A stretch of 64,000 nt of DNA from an uncultured Flavobacteriaceae bacterium (GTDB taxonomy: Bacteria; Bacteroidota; Bacteroidia; Flavobacteriales; Flavobacteriaceae), in contig CANMSA010000019.1 in assembly GCA_947500385.1 (NCBI GenBank), forward strand, positions 20,008-84,007, given 5' to 3'. The notes under the pieces were generated by a model. That model saw only the letters and a list, made by a program, of their open reading frames with translations, had not been told where the DNA came from and searched no databases. Position numbers and translations under genes: made by a program. This document shows, piece by piece, positions 9,258 to 18,317 of the stretch; positions within the stretch are counted from its first letter, which is position 1, and the number at the start of each line of letters is the position of its first letter.

Positions 9258-10103
9258 ATGCCAACAACACAGCAATTAGAAGATTTAGTGCGACAAACAC
9301 GTCGCGATATCATCCGAATGGTACACAAGGTAAATTCGGGCCATCCGGGAGGCTCATTGGGTTGTACCGAGTTTTTGGTAAGTCTTTACCATGAAATTAT
9401 GGAACTAAAAGACGGGTTCGATATGGACGGGGTCGGGGAAGATCTTTTCTTTCTATCGAACGGTCACATATCGCCTGTTTTTTACAGTGTACTTGCCAGA
9501 AGAGGTTATTTTCCGGTCGAAGAACTAAGTACTTTCCGATTGATCAATTCGCGTTTGCAGGGCCATCCGACCACGCATGAAGGCCTTCCCGGAGTGCGTA
9601 TTGCCTCGGGGTCTTTGGGACAGGGCATGTCCGTCGCAATTGGGGCCGCCCTGGCAAAAAAATTAAACAAGGATACCCACTTGGTATACAGCCTGCACGG
9701 TGATGGAGAATTACAAGAAGGTCAAAACTGGGAGGCCATTATGTACGCCGCCGGAAATAAAGTAGACAATTTAATCGCTACCATCGATTTGAATGGCCAG
9801 CAGATAGACGGTTCGACCGATGATGTTTTGCCCATGGGAGACTTACGGGCCAAATTTGAGGCATTCGGTTGGGAAGTAATGGACATTGAAGAGGGAAACA
9901 GTCTAGAAGCCGTTGTAGCTGGCATGAAAGAGGCCAAAAGCAAGACGGGCAAGGGGAAACCAATTTGCGTGCTCCTGCGCACTATAATGGGGAACGGAGT
10001 GGATTTTATGATGCATACACATGCATGGCATGGTAAAGCGCCTAATGACGAACAGCTGGCCATCGGTCTTGAGCAGAATGCGGAAACCTTAGGGGATTAC
10101 TAG
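9258..10103 (+). CDS. Transketolase, N-terminal (thiamine diphosphate-binding) subunit
   Basis: This is half of a split transketolase moving two-carbon units between sugar phosphates in the pentose phosphate pathway. The 281 residues contain the TPP-binding GDGELQEGQNWEA motif (GDG...N), the GHPGGSLGC loop and the SGSLGQGMSVAIGAA segment. The frame also extends to a TTG at 9207, but that codon lies in the promoter, so ATG 9258 is chosen. The second subunit follows after 76 bases and the two form the active heterotetramer. Confidence 0.95.
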   Translation: MPTTQQLEDLVRQTRRDIIRMVHKVNSGHPGGSLGCTEFLVSLYHEIMELKDGFDMDGVGEDLFFLSNGHISPVFYSVLARRGYFPVEELSTFRLINSRLQGHPTTHEGLPGVRIASGSLGQGMSVAIGAALAKKLNKDTHLVYSLHGDGELQEGQNWEAIMYAAGNKVDNLIATIDLNGQQIDGSTDDVLPMGDLRAKFEAFGWEVMDIEEGNSLEAVVAGMKEAKSKTGKGKPICVLLRTIMGNGVDFMMHTHAWHGKAPNDEQLAIGLEQNAETLGDY

Positions 10104-10179
10104 ACCCCACATTCTCAGCTAGGGAAATTTAAATGTGTTGAAAAGACTCCCGCCTTCGCGGAAATGAAATTAAATCAAG

Positions 10180-11133
10180 ATGAAAAAATACGTAGATCAA
10201 GGAAAGAACGATACAAGAAGTGGTTATGGTGCCGGAATGACCGAGTTGGGAAGAACCAACCCAAATGTGGTGGCCTTGTGTGCCGATTTGATCGGTTCCT
10301 TAAAAATCAACCAGTTCATTGAAGAAAATCCCGATCGCTTCTTTCAAGTAGGGATTGCCGAAGCCAATATGATGGGCATTGCGGCGGGTCTCACCATCGG
10401 TGGGAAGATTCCCTTTACCGGTACTTTTGCCAACTTTTCAACCGGACGGGTCTATGATCAAATACGACAATCCATCGCCTATTCAGATAAGAATGTAAAA
10501 ATCTGTGCGTCGCATGCCGGACTGACCCTGGGAGAAGACGGGGCGACACACCAAATATTAGAGGATATCGGGCTTATGAAAATGCTCCCGGGCATGACGG
10601 TCATCAATCCTTGTGACTATAACCAGACGAAGGCGGCGACTATCGCGATAGCGGAACATGAAGGTCCGGTTTACCTGCGTTTCGGGCGTCCGAAAGTTGC
10701 CAATTTTACACCCGTAGATCAAAAATTCGAAATTGGTAAAGCACTCATGCTCAATGAGGGTACCGATGTTACGATTGTAGCTACAGGGCACTTGGTTTGG
10801 GAAGCGCTGATTGCAGCTGAAAACTTGGAAAACCAAGGTGTTTCAGCCGAAGTGATCAACATTCATACGATCAAGCCTTTGGACGAAGCGGCCGTGTTAA
10901 AGTCTGTTAAAAAAACGGGGTGTATCGTAACTGCGGAAGAACATAATCACCTTGGTGGTTTGGGTGAAAGCATTGCCAGAGTACTTGCTACAAAGCATCC
11001 TACACCACAAGAGTTCGTAGCTACCAATGATACTTTCGGGGAAAGCGGTACCCCGGCACAACTTATGGAGAAATACGGGCTAAACAATAAAGCGATCGAA
11101 CAGGCCGTTTTGAATGTAATTAAGAGAAAGTAA
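10180..11133 (+). CDS. Transketolase, C-terminal (pyrimidine-binding) subunit
   Basis: The 317-residue partner contains the pyrimidine-binding domain (residues about 10-170, with VGIAEANMMGIAAGL bearing the activating Glu) and the C-terminal swivelling domain (about 190-310). The split arrangement is common in Bacteroidota and Archaea. It is co-transcribed with the preceding subunit; 1-deoxyxylulose-5-phosphate synthase is unlikely because of the two-gene layout. Confidence 0.95.
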   Translation: MKKYVDQGKNDTRSGYGAGMTELGRTNPNVVALCADLIGSLKINQFIEENPDRFFQVGIAEANMMGIAAGLTIGGKIPFTGTFANFSTGRVYDQIRQSIAYSDKNVKICASHAGLTLGEDGATHQILEDIGLMKMLPGMTVINPCDYNQTKAATIAIAEHEGPVYLRFGRPKVANFTPVDQKFEIGKALMLNEGTDVTIVATGHLVWEALIAAENLENQGVSAEVINIHTIKPLDEAAVLKSVKKTGCIVTAEEHNHLGGLGESIARVLATKHPTPQEFVATNDTFGESGTPAQLMEKYGLNNKAIEQAVLNVIKRK

Positions 11134-11180
11134 CTGGCATCATTCTTGTTGCTAGTGCTACACTAAAGAACACATTCATT

Positions 11181-11789
11181 ATGAAAAAAACACTTCTATT
11201 GGTGGTTTGCACACTTATGGGTGCCACCGCATTTGCACAAGCTGATTCTGGTTTTGGTATCAAAGCCGGACTAAATTACACTCAGAACGGAGATTTGATC
11301 GCCTCGGTCGGGAATGCCGCCGGAGACGTAATCCAAGGTTCCGATGGGAAAGTAGGGTATCATTTTGGAATTTTTGGAAAACTGGAACTCGCAAAGTTAT
11401 ATGTGCGGCCAGAGCTTGTTTATACCCGAACTTCTAGCAGCTATGATTTAAATGGGGAAGCCAACAGTTATGATATTTCTAAATTGGACTTGCCCATCTT
11501 GTTAGGGGTGAAAGTTGTAGGGCCACTTCATATTTTTGCCGGGCCGGCTTTTCAGTACATGCTCGAAAACGATTTGGAGAATTTCAGTATCAACGATGTG
11601 GAGAATGATTTCTCGGTAGGCTTGCATATCGGAGCCGGGGTAAATCTAGGCAAACTTGGTTTTGACGTTCGCTACGAACGTGGTTTTTCTCAAAATGAAG
11701 CCGATTTCATAAGTAATTCCGTTGAAATTGACGGACGAGTAGATTCTCGGCCTTCCCAGGTTATCTTTGCTGTTTCACTTCGTTTGTAG
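11181..11789 (+). CDS. Outer membrane beta-barrel protein
   Basis: A clear signal peptide (MKKTLLLVVCTLMGATAFAQ) is followed by about eight amphipathic strands ending in a barrel-closing aromatic/hydrophobic C-terminus (VIFAVSLRL). The pattern GFGIKAGLNYTQ, YVRPELVYT and GFDVRYERG fits the porin-family OMP_b-brl_2 group. It sits 47 bases after the transketolase genes and ends at a strong terminator. The role is unknown, probably structural or small-solute passage. Confidence 0.85.
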   Translation: MKKTLLLVVCTLMGATAFAQADSGFGIKAGLNYTQNGDLIASVGNAAGDVIQGSDGKVGYHFGIFGKLELAKLYVRPELVYTRTSSSYDLNGEANSYDISKLDLPILLGVKVVGPLHIFAGPAFQYMLENDLENFSINDVENDFSVGLHIGAGVNLGKLGFDVRYERGFSQNEADFISNSVEIDGRVDSRPSQVIFAVSLRL

Positions 11790-11810
11790 TTAAAACAACC
11801 CTATATAATT

Positions 11811-11842
11811 AAAAAGCCCCGACCGTATGGTCGGGGCTTTTT
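11811..11842. terminator. Bidirectional terminator
   Basis: The perfect stem AAAAAGCCCCGACC / GGTCGGGGCTTTTT with loop GTAT ends the barrel gene and, read the other way, the convergent FKBP lipoprotein gene. Confidence 0.92.
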
Positions 11843-11895
11843 ACTATAAAATCTTCCAATAGGGTTTTTACTTTCTGAAAACCGTGTTATTTTAA

Positions 11896-12849
11896 TCAAC
11901 TATCGCTGTCTAGATAGTCGGGTGTTCCGTCACCATCGGTGTCAGGGAAAGTAATAGAGCCGTCCGCATTGATAATAATTTCATCAATGGTACCTATTTC
12001 ATCGCCGTCGTCATCATTGTCCAGGTAATTGGGAAAGCCATCCGAATCGGTATTCTCATCCAGGAGGTTTTCGTTATCATTTAAATCTTCCAAAATACTG
12101 GGTACACCATCTTGATCGTGATCGGCCGTATTCGCGACCAACAATTCGATTGTAAAAATAAGCGGTTCATAGGCCCCACCGGGCTGTGTGCCTCTAAAAT
12201 AACCCAGTCCTGAGGGCAAGAAAATAACGCCCGAACCAAAACCGTCCACATTAAAAGTACCATCCTCGTTTACGGTAATCTCGCCTCCCGATTTGAATTT
12301 GGGAATACCTTTCCTAAACCCAAGAATCGTACCCGGGTTCGATTGGGTCAAGGTTCCTTCAAGATCCAACCAAATAGGCGCCCCCAAATTACTATCGAAT
12401 ACGGTTCCGTCTAAAACAAATCCTTCGTATTTGAGATACACCGAATCAACCCTTGTAGGGCTCATACCCGTACCTGATTCAGCATCCAAATAATAAAATG
12501 TATGCGGAATATCATCTTCTACCGTGTCAAGGCCAAAGGCCGTCGATGACACTAGCACTGTTTCACTTTTCAATTCGGGCCGACTAAAAATCGGGGTCTT
12601 ATCTGAATTCTCCCCGGCAATCGTATCAATACGAATACGGTAATTAAAATCGGCCGGTGGATTATCAAATTCCTCATAGTTGTAAAAATGGGTCTGCATG
12701 TATTCGATCAACGCTGCATCATCTTCCACCGTGACCTCGGCAAGAAGTCTAGGAGGAATCACTTCTACATCGGACTGGTTATCATCGTTTTTACAAGACC
12801 AACCTAGGCCCAGCAGTAGCAATACAAGAAAAACTTGGTTTATTTTCAT
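11896..12849 (-). CDS. FKBP-type peptidyl-prolyl isomerase lipoprotein with Asp-rich tail
   Basis: Signal peptide with lipobox GWSC (Cys19). The middle (about residues 130-235) is an FKBP domain with the [13 protein letters not shown] strand, a [13 protein letters not shown] active-site loop and [12 protein letters not shown]. The tail (about 238-317) has Asp-rich DxDxDG repeats like thrombospondin type 3 calcium sites. Such proteins are common in flavobacteria and are thought to help fold exported proteins. An N-terminal domain of about 100 residues is unassigned. Confidence 0.88.
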   Translation of the reverse strand: MKINQVFLVLLLLGLGWSCKNDDNQSDVEVIPPRLLAEVTVEDDAALIEYMQTHFYNYEEFDNPPADFNYRIRIDTIAGENSDKTPIFSRPELKSETVLVSSTAFGLDTVEDDIPHTFYYLDAESGTGMSPTRVDSVYLKYEGFVLDGTVFDSNLGAPIWLDLEGTLTQSNPGTILGFRKGIPKFKSGGEITVNEDGTFNVDGFGSGVIFLPSGLGYFRGTQPGGAYEPLIFTIELLVANTADHDQDGVPSILEDLNDNENLLDENTDSDGFPNYLDNDDDGDEIGTIDEIIINADGSITFPDTDGDGTPDYLDSDS

Positions 12850-12934
12850 TTGTGCGAAATTAGCAACTTTTGGGGCGCAAGATACAATTTTCAGTTATTT
12901 TTGCCGGAGTCTTAACAAAGATTTTGGATTGTAT

Positions 12935-13339
12935 ATGCGCATTGATAAATACCTTTGGAGCACCCGTTATTTTAAGACACGGAATATTGCCACTACCGCC
13001 TGTAAAAAGGGGCAGGTAAAAGTAAACGGGAAGGTCGTAAAACCTTCTAGAGAGGTCTATGCCATGGATACCATTGTGGTGCGTAAGAATCAAATCAATT
13101 ATGAATTAACCGTTCTAGACATTCCCAAAAGTCGGGTGGGCGCGAAACTGGTGGATATCTACCGAAAGGATACTACCCCAAAAGAGGCCTTTGAAAAAGA
13201 TGAGCTTCTTAAATTTTCAAAAGACTATTATCGTAAAAAAGGCACCGGAAGACCCACCAAACGAGATCGACGCGAAATAGACAACTACCTAGACCCGGAA
13301 GACGATTTCTTTCAAAGAGACCGTTTAGAGGAAGAATAG
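12935..13339 (+). CDS. hslR: S4-domain RNA-binding protein, Hsp15 family
   Basis: Hsp15 binds 50S subunits carrying nascent chains released by heat stress. The 134 residues begin with an S4 domain (MRIDKYLWSTRYFKTRN, GQVKVNGKVVKPSREV), followed by a basic tail ending in acidic residues. The open frame extends 79 codons upstream through the divergent gene, so ATG 12935 is chosen by homology. A TATTTTTG promoter-like box lies at 12896-12903. Confidence 0.92.
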   Translation: MRIDKYLWSTRYFKTRNIATTACKKGQVKVNGKVVKPSREVYAMDTIVVRKNQINYELTVLDIPKSRVGAKLVDIYRKDTTPKEAFEKDELLKFSKDYYRKKGTGRPTKRDRREIDNYLDPEDDFFQRDRLEEE

Positions 13340-13492
13340 GAATGCCTACAAATGCCGAACTTAGGCAAAGCTTTTTTATCTTTGGAGGATACACTGCTTC
13401 CCGATACGTCTGGGAAGTGTCGACAAGCAACTATAACATTCAATTTGAACCAAGCTTTGGAACATTTGAACATCGAGTAAACGAGGCCCTAA

Positions 13493-13990
13493 ATGGACAA
13501 TACTATTTTATCGCACCAACAAATTCAGCATACCGTTCGCCGTATCGCCTATCAGATTTATGAGGCAAATGTAGAGGAGAAAGAAATCGTGATCGCAGGT
13601 ATTGACGGGGGCGGGCTGCACTTTGCAAAAAAAATACAACGGGTACTGCGCACGATTACCGAAGCCGATGTTCTGCTCTGCAAAGTACATATGAACAAAA
13701 AAGATCCTTTGGCCAGTGGCGTTACCACTTCGATGGCCGAGGCAGACTATCAACACAAATCAGTGGTATTGGTAGACGATGTCCTTAATTCCGGAACCAC
13801 GCTTATTTACGGGGTCTTTCATTTCTTGAAAACCCCTTTAAAGCAGTTGAAGACAGCAGTATTGGTAAACCGCAACCATAAAAAGTATCCTGTAAAAGCA
13901 GATTATAAGGGAATTTCGCTGTCGACCTCATTGCAAGAACACGTGCATGTAAAATTCCAAGCGAAGAACGATATGGTCTTTTTAGACTAG
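13493..13990 (+). CDS. PyrR-like phosphoribosyltransferase
   Basis: A type I PRTase fold of 165 residues with the PRPP-binding loop VVLVDDVLNSGTTL near residues 89-102. The overall layout resembles PyrR/uracil phosphoribosyltransferase, but there is no pyr operon here and no attenuator was seen, so the substrate base is uncertain. A TATCTTTG box lies about 110 bases upstream. Its 3' end overlaps the convergent aroK by nine bases. Confidence 0.85.
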   Translation: MDNTILSHQQIQHTVRRIAYQIYEANVEEKEIVIAGIDGGGLHFAKKIQRVLRTITEADVLLCKVHMNKKDPLASGVTTSMAEADYQHKSVVLVDDVLNSGTTLIYGVFHFLKTPLKQLKTAVLVNRNHKKYPVKADYKGISLSTSLQEHVHVKFQAKNDMVFLD

Positions 13991-14497
13991 CAATGCCCGT
14001 ATTTCGGCAGCTATTGCCTCAGGCGTCTTGGCATCGCAAGAAATTACCTTTGATGCCTGATTATAGAAGAAACTGCGTTCGAACAGGTGTTTTCCCATAA
14101 ATTCCAGCAATTCGCTATCGGGCACATCTTTGATCAAAGGACGTTGTTCTTTTTCCGTTTTTAGGCGTGCTAACAGGCCATTTAACGACACCCTTAGATA
14201 GAACACGTTTTTGGAAGTTTCAAGCATTGTGGCCAGATTGTTTCCATAGCACGGGGTTCCTCCGCCCGTGGCAAGTACCACACGTTCCGAAGCTGCCAAT
14301 ACTTCCTTCAGATACGCATGCTCTTTCTTACGGAAATAAATCTCTCCTTTTGATTCAAAAATATCCGGGATGCTTAAAGATTCCCGTTCTTCTATATAGG
14401 CATCGAGATCCATAAATTTAAAATTTAGCAGTTCGGCCAATTTTTTTCCGACGGTAGATTTGCCACTTCCCATGTACCCCAACAAGATGATTTTCAC
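13982..14497 (-). CDS. aroK: Shikimate kinase
   Basis: Phosphorylates shikimate at the 3-OH in the chorismate pathway. The 171 residues show the Walker A loop GYMGSGKST, the substrate-binding DLDAYIE segment, the GGGTP motif and the lid region with RPLI. The start is GTG 14497; the first residues match the family without extension. It converges with and overlaps the phosphoribosyltransferase gene by nine bases. Confidence 0.96.
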   Translation of the reverse strand: MKIILLGYMGSGKSTVGKKLAELLNFKFMDLDAYIEERESLSIPDIFESKGEIYFRKKEHAYLKEVLAASERVVLATGGGTPCYGNNLATMLETSKNVFYLRVSLNGLLARLKTEKEQRPLIKDVPDSELLEFMGKHLFERSFFYNQASKVISCDAKTPEAIAAEIRALLV

Positions 14498-14570
14498 GTG
14501 CTTACTTTTGTTAAAAATGTCGCTTTTATTTTCAATTTCAAAGAAAAGCTAAATTTCTCGTAAAATCGAC

Positions 14571-14600
14571 TTGTTAAATAAATTATTGATATTATATTTG
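14571..14600 (+). promoter_or_regulatory. Promoter of tRNA-Lys
   Basis: TTG at 14571, a 19-base spacer and TATATTTG at 14593-14600 match the Bacteroidetes consensus exactly. The predicted start near 14607 gives a 31-base leader before the tRNA. Confidence 0.75.
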
Positions 14601-14637
14601 CAGCCGCTAAAGGGGGAAACTTTGATAGCGTTTTATT

Positions 14638-14710
14638 GACCTGGTAGCTCAGTTGGTAGAGCATCTCCCTTTTAAGGAGAGGGTCCTGGGTTCGAGCCCC
14701 AGCCAGGTCA
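14638..14710 (+). tRNA. tRNA-Lys (anticodon TTT)
   Basis: A full cloverleaf: acceptor stem GACCTGG / CCAGGTC with discriminator A, D-loop with AGTTGGTAGA, anticodon stem TCTCC / GGAGA around loop CTTTTAA (anticodon 14671-14673), and T-loop TTCGAGC. The CCA end is not encoded. Confidence 0.98.
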
Positions 14711-14721
14711 CCGAGAAAGCT

Positions 14722-14753
14722 AAAAACCCTGACATAGTTGTCAGGGTTTTTTT
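14722..14753 (+). terminator. Terminator after tRNA-Lys
   Basis: The perfect 12-base stem AAAACCCTGACA / TGTCAGGGTTTT with loop TAGT is followed by three more T. Confidence 0.92.
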
Positions 14754-14932
14754 GTGGGCTGTATTGGAGAATCAATTCAGAACTCTACTTGTTCAAGGGC
14801 CAACCTCGTCATGTAAACCATCTTCGTTTCATTTACGACGGGCCATCGCATGCTGACCACTCAGGGCTTTATTCATTAAAAACCTTAGAAATGCGGTGTA
14901 TGACCAAGTTACTTTCATGCTGGTTGCACCTA

Positions 14933-16015
14933 TTACACTTCCTTTTTTAAAAACGGATAATCGGTATAACCTTTTTCGTCACCTCCATAAAAAGTGTTAT
15001 GGTCAGGTTGGTTCAACGGGGCGCCCAACTCAAAACGGGCCGGCAAATCCGGGTTGGCTATGAAGAGCTTTCCATATGCCACCATTGTGGCCTCCTCAGA
15101 CTCCACAGCCCGATTTCCAGATTCCTGTGTGTACCCTCCATTGACCATGAGGTTTCCCTTGTAGAATTTTCCGTAAAATTCTGTCGCATTCCCCACCAGT
15201 TCTGGATGCTCATCTACTGGTATCATAGGGTTCATAATATGTAAATAGGCAAGTTGATAGTTGTTCAACTGCTCCACTATATATTGATAGGTTTTTTGGG
15301 AGTTAGAATCTCCTACCGAATTAAACAGACCCGATGGAGATATCCGTACCCCTATCCTAACATCCTCCCACACTTGTTGTATGGCCTCCAATATCTCAAA
15401 AAGCAGTCTGCTCCTATTCGCAACGGAACCGCCATATTTGTCGTTGCGCCCATTACTGACATCGTCTATAAATTGATTAATTAAGTATCCGTTGGCCGCA
15501 TGTATTTCAATACCATCAAATCCTGCTAACTTTGCATTCAGCGCGGCGGTTTTGAAGTCCACAATTATTTGAGCAATTTCTTCTTCCTCCAACATGCGCG
15601 GCGCTACATAATCTTTGAACCCATCATATGTATATATTTGTCCCGAAGGTTTAATACTTGAAGGGGAGACTGGAAGCTTACCCTCAAGAAAATCGGGATG
15701 TGAAATTCTGCCTACATGAAATAGTTGTATAAAAATGCGACCATCATTTTTATGAACCGCAGCATTTAGATTTTTCCAACCCTCGATTTGTTCTGAATTG
15801 TAGATACCTGGAGCATTTATGTACCCGACACCCGATGCAGATACCGCCGTAGATTCCGTAATGATCAAACCGGCACTTGCTCTTTGAGCATAGTAATCTA
15901 CATTTAGGGCCGACGGAACACGTGACTTAGTGGAACGATTTCTAGTCATGGGTGCCATGACCATCCTGTTTTTCAAGGTTAAATTTCCAAATTTAAATTC
16001 TTGTAATAGTTTCAT
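14933..16015 (-). CDS. Old yellow enzyme family NADH:flavin oxidoreductase (alkene reductase)
   Basis: An FMN-dependent TIM barrel reducing activated C=C bonds such as enones, quinones and nitro compounds. The 360-residue protein has the N-terminal NRMVMAPMTRNRS motif, the active-site region HAANGYLINQFIDDVSNGRND (His and Asn of OYE) and the C-terminal FIANPDLPARF. It is divergent from an HxlR-type regulator gene, a common arrangement for electrophile-inducible reductases. Confidence 0.93.
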   Translation of the reverse strand: MKLLQEFKFGNLTLKNRMVMAPMTRNRSTKSRVPSALNVDYYAQRASAGLIITESTAVSASGVGYINAPGIYNSEQIEGWKNLNAAVHKNDGRIFIQLFHVGRISHPDFLEGKLPVSPSSIKPSGQIYTYDGFKDYVAPRMLEEEEIAQIIVDFKTAALNAKLAGFDGIEIHAANGYLINQFIDDVSNGRNDKYGGSVANRSRLLFEILEAIQQVWEDVRIGVRISPSGLFNSVGDSNSQKTYQYIVEQLNNYQLAYLHIMNPMIPVDEHPELVGNATEFYGKFYKGNLMVNGGYTQESGNRAVESEEATMVAYGKLFIANPDLPARFELGAPLNQPDHNTFYGGDEKGYTDYPFLKKEV

Positions 16016-16035
16016 TTGTTTTTTTTAATTTTGGT

Positions 16036-16066
16036 CAAACATACAGTGTATTAATCTATTAATCAA
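16036..16066 (-). promoter_or_regulatory. Promoter of the old yellow enzyme gene
   Basis: On the minus strand TTG, a 20-base spacer and TATGTTTG match the consensus, 21 bases before the ATG. The spacer contains ATTAAT twice, separated by two bases, a possible operator for the divergent HxlR protein. Confidence 0.6.
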
Positions 16067-16141
16067 GTACTTACAATTTAGTGTGATACGCACCAAAAGG
16101 TTAGTTTTACTGAAAATCAATCCATTAAAGAATACCATTTT

Positions 16142-16507
16142 ATGAAGTGTACGAAAGAAAATTGTCCAATGACCGTCGCCGTTAATTTGATTAGTGGTAA
16201 GTGGAAGCTTTTTATTCTCTATGGTCTTCGAGATGGTGCCAAACGGTATAGTGAGCTGCGTAGAATTTGTGAAGGAGTCACCGAAAAAATGTTGACAAAC
16301 CAATTAAGAGAACTAGAGAAAGATGGGCTTATCCGTAGAAAGGTGTACCCACAGGTGCCTCCAAAAGTAGAATACTCGTTTACGGAAATTGGGGAACGCT
16401 TGAGTTTCATGTTCGATCCGCTATATGATTGGGGCAAAGCATATATAAAAGAGGTAAAGCCTGCACAATTTCATTTGGTTGAAGCATTTGAAAGAACCAA
16501 GGCATAG
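16142..16507 (+). CDS. HxlR-family transcriptional regulator
   Basis: A 121-residue winged-helix protein with Cys near the start (MKCTKENCPMT) and the family core WKLFILYGLRDGAKRYSELRR, VTEKMLTNQLRELEKDGLIRR and the wing Y-S-F-T. Members such as HypR and YodB sense quinones or aldehydes through an N-terminal Cys. Placed divergently from an old yellow enzyme gene, it probably controls that gene and itself. Confidence 0.9.
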   Translation: MKCTKENCPMTVAVNLISGKWKLFILYGLRDGAKRYSELRRICEGVTEKMLTNQLRELEKDGLIRRKVYPQVPPKVEYSFTEIGERLSFMFDPLYDWGKAYIKEVKPAQFHLVEAFERTKA

Positions 16508-16688
16508 CTAATACCCATATATAAAAACTTAGGCTAACTTGGACAAGTAAAGAGTAAAAACTGTCCGCGGTTCCAACATGTTCGACAAGATGCTAGAACA
16601 AAGTACAACTGTCGTCCTGCAACCAGTGCAATTAATTTTCAAAACAATTGGTAGTGCACGAAATATTTCAAAATACCTCTCACATCTA

Positions 16689-17114
16689 TTACTGTTTAGA
16701 AACCTTTTTAAGTTCTTCTTTTAACGCTTCCTGTAGTTCATCTTGTAATTTCCGCCCCCCCATTACAAGTTCATTCACATGAATTATATCTTTTTCCGAC
16801 ACTTCCCTGTGCTTTGTACTCCACTCGGCAATATGTATCATAACGGGCATTAAGTCGATCCCCTTTTCTGTTAAAGTGTATACGTTTTTTTGCTTGTGGT
16901 CCGCGTCTTTTGTCTTAACCAATATTCCAAACGTTTCAAGTTTATGCAGTCTATCCGTTAAAATATTACTCGCGATTTTTTCGTCCGAACCTAGTATTTC
17001 CCTAAAATACCGTTTCCCATCGAACATAATATCGCGGATAATCAACAACGTCCATTTATCACCAAACACTTCCAAAGCTTGATTAATAGGGCAATGCGAT
17101 TTGCTTTTTTTCAT
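16689..17114 (-). CDS. HxlR-family transcriptional regulator
   Basis: A second, different HxlR protein: MKKSKSHCPINQALEVFGDKW, a winged helix with IASNILTDRLHKLETFGIL and a C-terminal charged helix. ATG 17114 is chosen over an upstream ATG at 17153, since the extra 13 residues do not resemble the family and overlap the dyad at 17122-17138. Divergent from the SDR gene, it is likely its repressor. Confidence 0.88.
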   Translation of the reverse strand: MKKSKSHCPINQALEVFGDKWTLLIIRDIMFDGKRYFREILGSDEKIASNILTDRLHKLETFGILVKTKDADHKQKNVYTLTEKGIDLMPVMIHIAEWSTKHREVSEKDIIHVNELVMGGRKLQDELQEALKEELKKVSKQ

Positions 17115-17121
17115 CAAAACC

Positions 17122-17187
17122 GATTTTATTATAAAACCAGTTGTAAAACACAATTAGTTTTATATTTGTCTAGTTGCTTTTTGCAAC
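17122..17187 (+). promoter_or_regulatory. Promoter and candidate operators of the SDR gene
   Basis: TTG at 17141, a 17-base spacer and TATATTTG at 17161-17168 form a good Bacteroidetes promoter. Two symmetric elements flank it: a 17-base near-perfect dyad, GATTTTATTATAAAACC, at 17122-17138, and GTTGC-TTTTT-GCAAC at 17173-17187 near the expected +1. Either could bind the divergent HxlR protein. Confidence 0.55.
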
Positions 17188-17218
17188 CAGTCAAAAATAC
17201 AATAATAAAAACGAACAA

Positions 17219-18001
17219 ATGGAAAATCATTTATTAGAGAACAAAAATGCACTCATATTCGGGGCAAAAGGGGCTTTGGGGAAACAAGTTGCCAAAGCGT
17301 TTAAAGATAGCGGCGCGAACATCTATTTGTCCGACATCAATGTAGAAGGCTTCGAAGCCTCTGAATTGGGGGATATCAGAAGAGTGGACACCCTTGATGA
17401 AAATGAAGTAAGGGGCTATTTTTCTTGGTTCAAAAACGAAAACATACCGGTTGATATTGTCATTAATTTAAGTGCCTCCCACCCTGCTGAATACAACCAC
17501 GGAAAACCCGCGTTGGAAGTTTCGTTAGAACAATTTCTAATTCCATTAAAAACAACTACGGCCAATCAATTTGTGACGGCAAAGGCGGCATACGCCATCA
17601 TGGCCAAGCAAAACAAAGGTGTCATTATTTTCATAACTTCTACCTTGGCCAAAGTGGGTTCTCCTTGGAGCAGCGCGCTGACGGCTTCGCACGCCGCAAC
17701 CGAAGGCTTGGTCAAAAGCCTCGCTACGGAATGGGGAGGAGATCGGGTCAGGGTAATTGGAGTACGCTCTGAAGCCATGCCAGATTCGCCCACTATCGAC
17801 TACACCTATACGACCATGGGGGCAAACATTGGCATGAGCAGAACTGAAATGCAAGCCGTTGTCGAACAACAAAAAACTGCTCTTAAACGATTGCCTTCTA
17901 CCAAAGAAACCGCAGAAGTAATTGTTTTGGCAGCATCAGACTTGGCAAGCTACATGACTGGCACCATTCTTAATCATTCGGGAGGACACATACTAGAATA
18001 A
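17219..18001 (+). CDS. Short-chain dehydrogenase/reductase family protein with altered active site
   Basis: A 260-residue Rossmann protein with cofactor loop GAKGALGKQ, the structural N-L-S region near residue 88 and the Ser-containing FITSTLAK strand. The usual catalytic YxxxK is LTASH (Leu154, His158) while the surrounding ASxAATEGLVKSLA helix is intact. It may therefore be a non-catalytic homologue or use other chemistry. ATG 17219 fits the promoter at 17161; a frame-extending upstream TTG lies inside it. It starts a run with the DUF1330 and SRPBCC genes. Confidence 0.88.
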   Translation: MENHLLENKNALIFGAKGALGKQVAKAFKDSGANIYLSDINVEGFEASELGDIRRVDTLDENEVRGYFSWFKNENIPVDIVINLSASHPAEYNHGKPALEVSLEQFLIPLKTTTANQFVTAKAAYAIMAKQNKGVIIFITSTLAKVGSPWSSALTASHAATEGLVKSLATEWGGDRVRVIGVRSEAMPDSPTIDYTYTTMGANIGMSRTEMQAVVEQQKTALKRLPSTKETAEVIVLAASDLASYMTGTILNHSGGHILE

Positions 18002-18005
18002 AATT

Positions 18006-18305
18006 ATGGGGAAAGGATATCTAATAGAAAACTATGAGGTCATAAATCATAAGGAGTATGTACCGCCCGTAAAGACAATCAATGAAATACTAGAAAAGTT
18101 CAATGGCAAATTTTTAGTAGCAACCCCAAAAGCAATAGCGTTACGTGGAACTCCATTGGAAGTAATCATTATCATTGAGTTTGATTCGGATGAAAATGTA
18201 CTTGGTTTTTATCACTCCCCAGATTATGAAGTGTATAAAAAACTATATGAAAGAACTACAAGTGGATGGGTGCTCCATTCATCAGAATACAAAAGAAACA
18301 ATTAA
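18006..18305 (+). CDS. DUF1330-family protein
   Basis: A 99-residue ferredoxin-like (dimeric alpha-beta barrel) protein with the pattern MGKGYLIENYEV, KFLVATPKAIALRG, EVIIIIEFDS and FYHSPDYEVYKKLYERTT. The biochemical role of this family is unknown. It follows the SDR gene by four bases and is presumably in the same transcript. Confidence 0.82.
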   Translation: MGKGYLIENYEVINHKEYVPPVKTINEILEKFNGKFLVATPKAIALRGTPLEVIIIIEFDSDENVLGFYHSPDYEVYKKLYERTTSGWVLHSSEYKRNN

Positions 18306-18317
18306 TAAATTGTACCT

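Noticed and set aside
13342..13563. 73-codon plus-strand frame between hslR and the phosphoribosyltransferase gene
   Set aside because: It overlaps the start of a recognised gene by 71 bases in another frame, has no family likeness and spans the likely leader and promoter region.
14494..14775. 93-codon minus-strand frame across the tRNA-Lys gene
   Set aside because: It runs antisense through a certain tRNA and its promoter and terminator.
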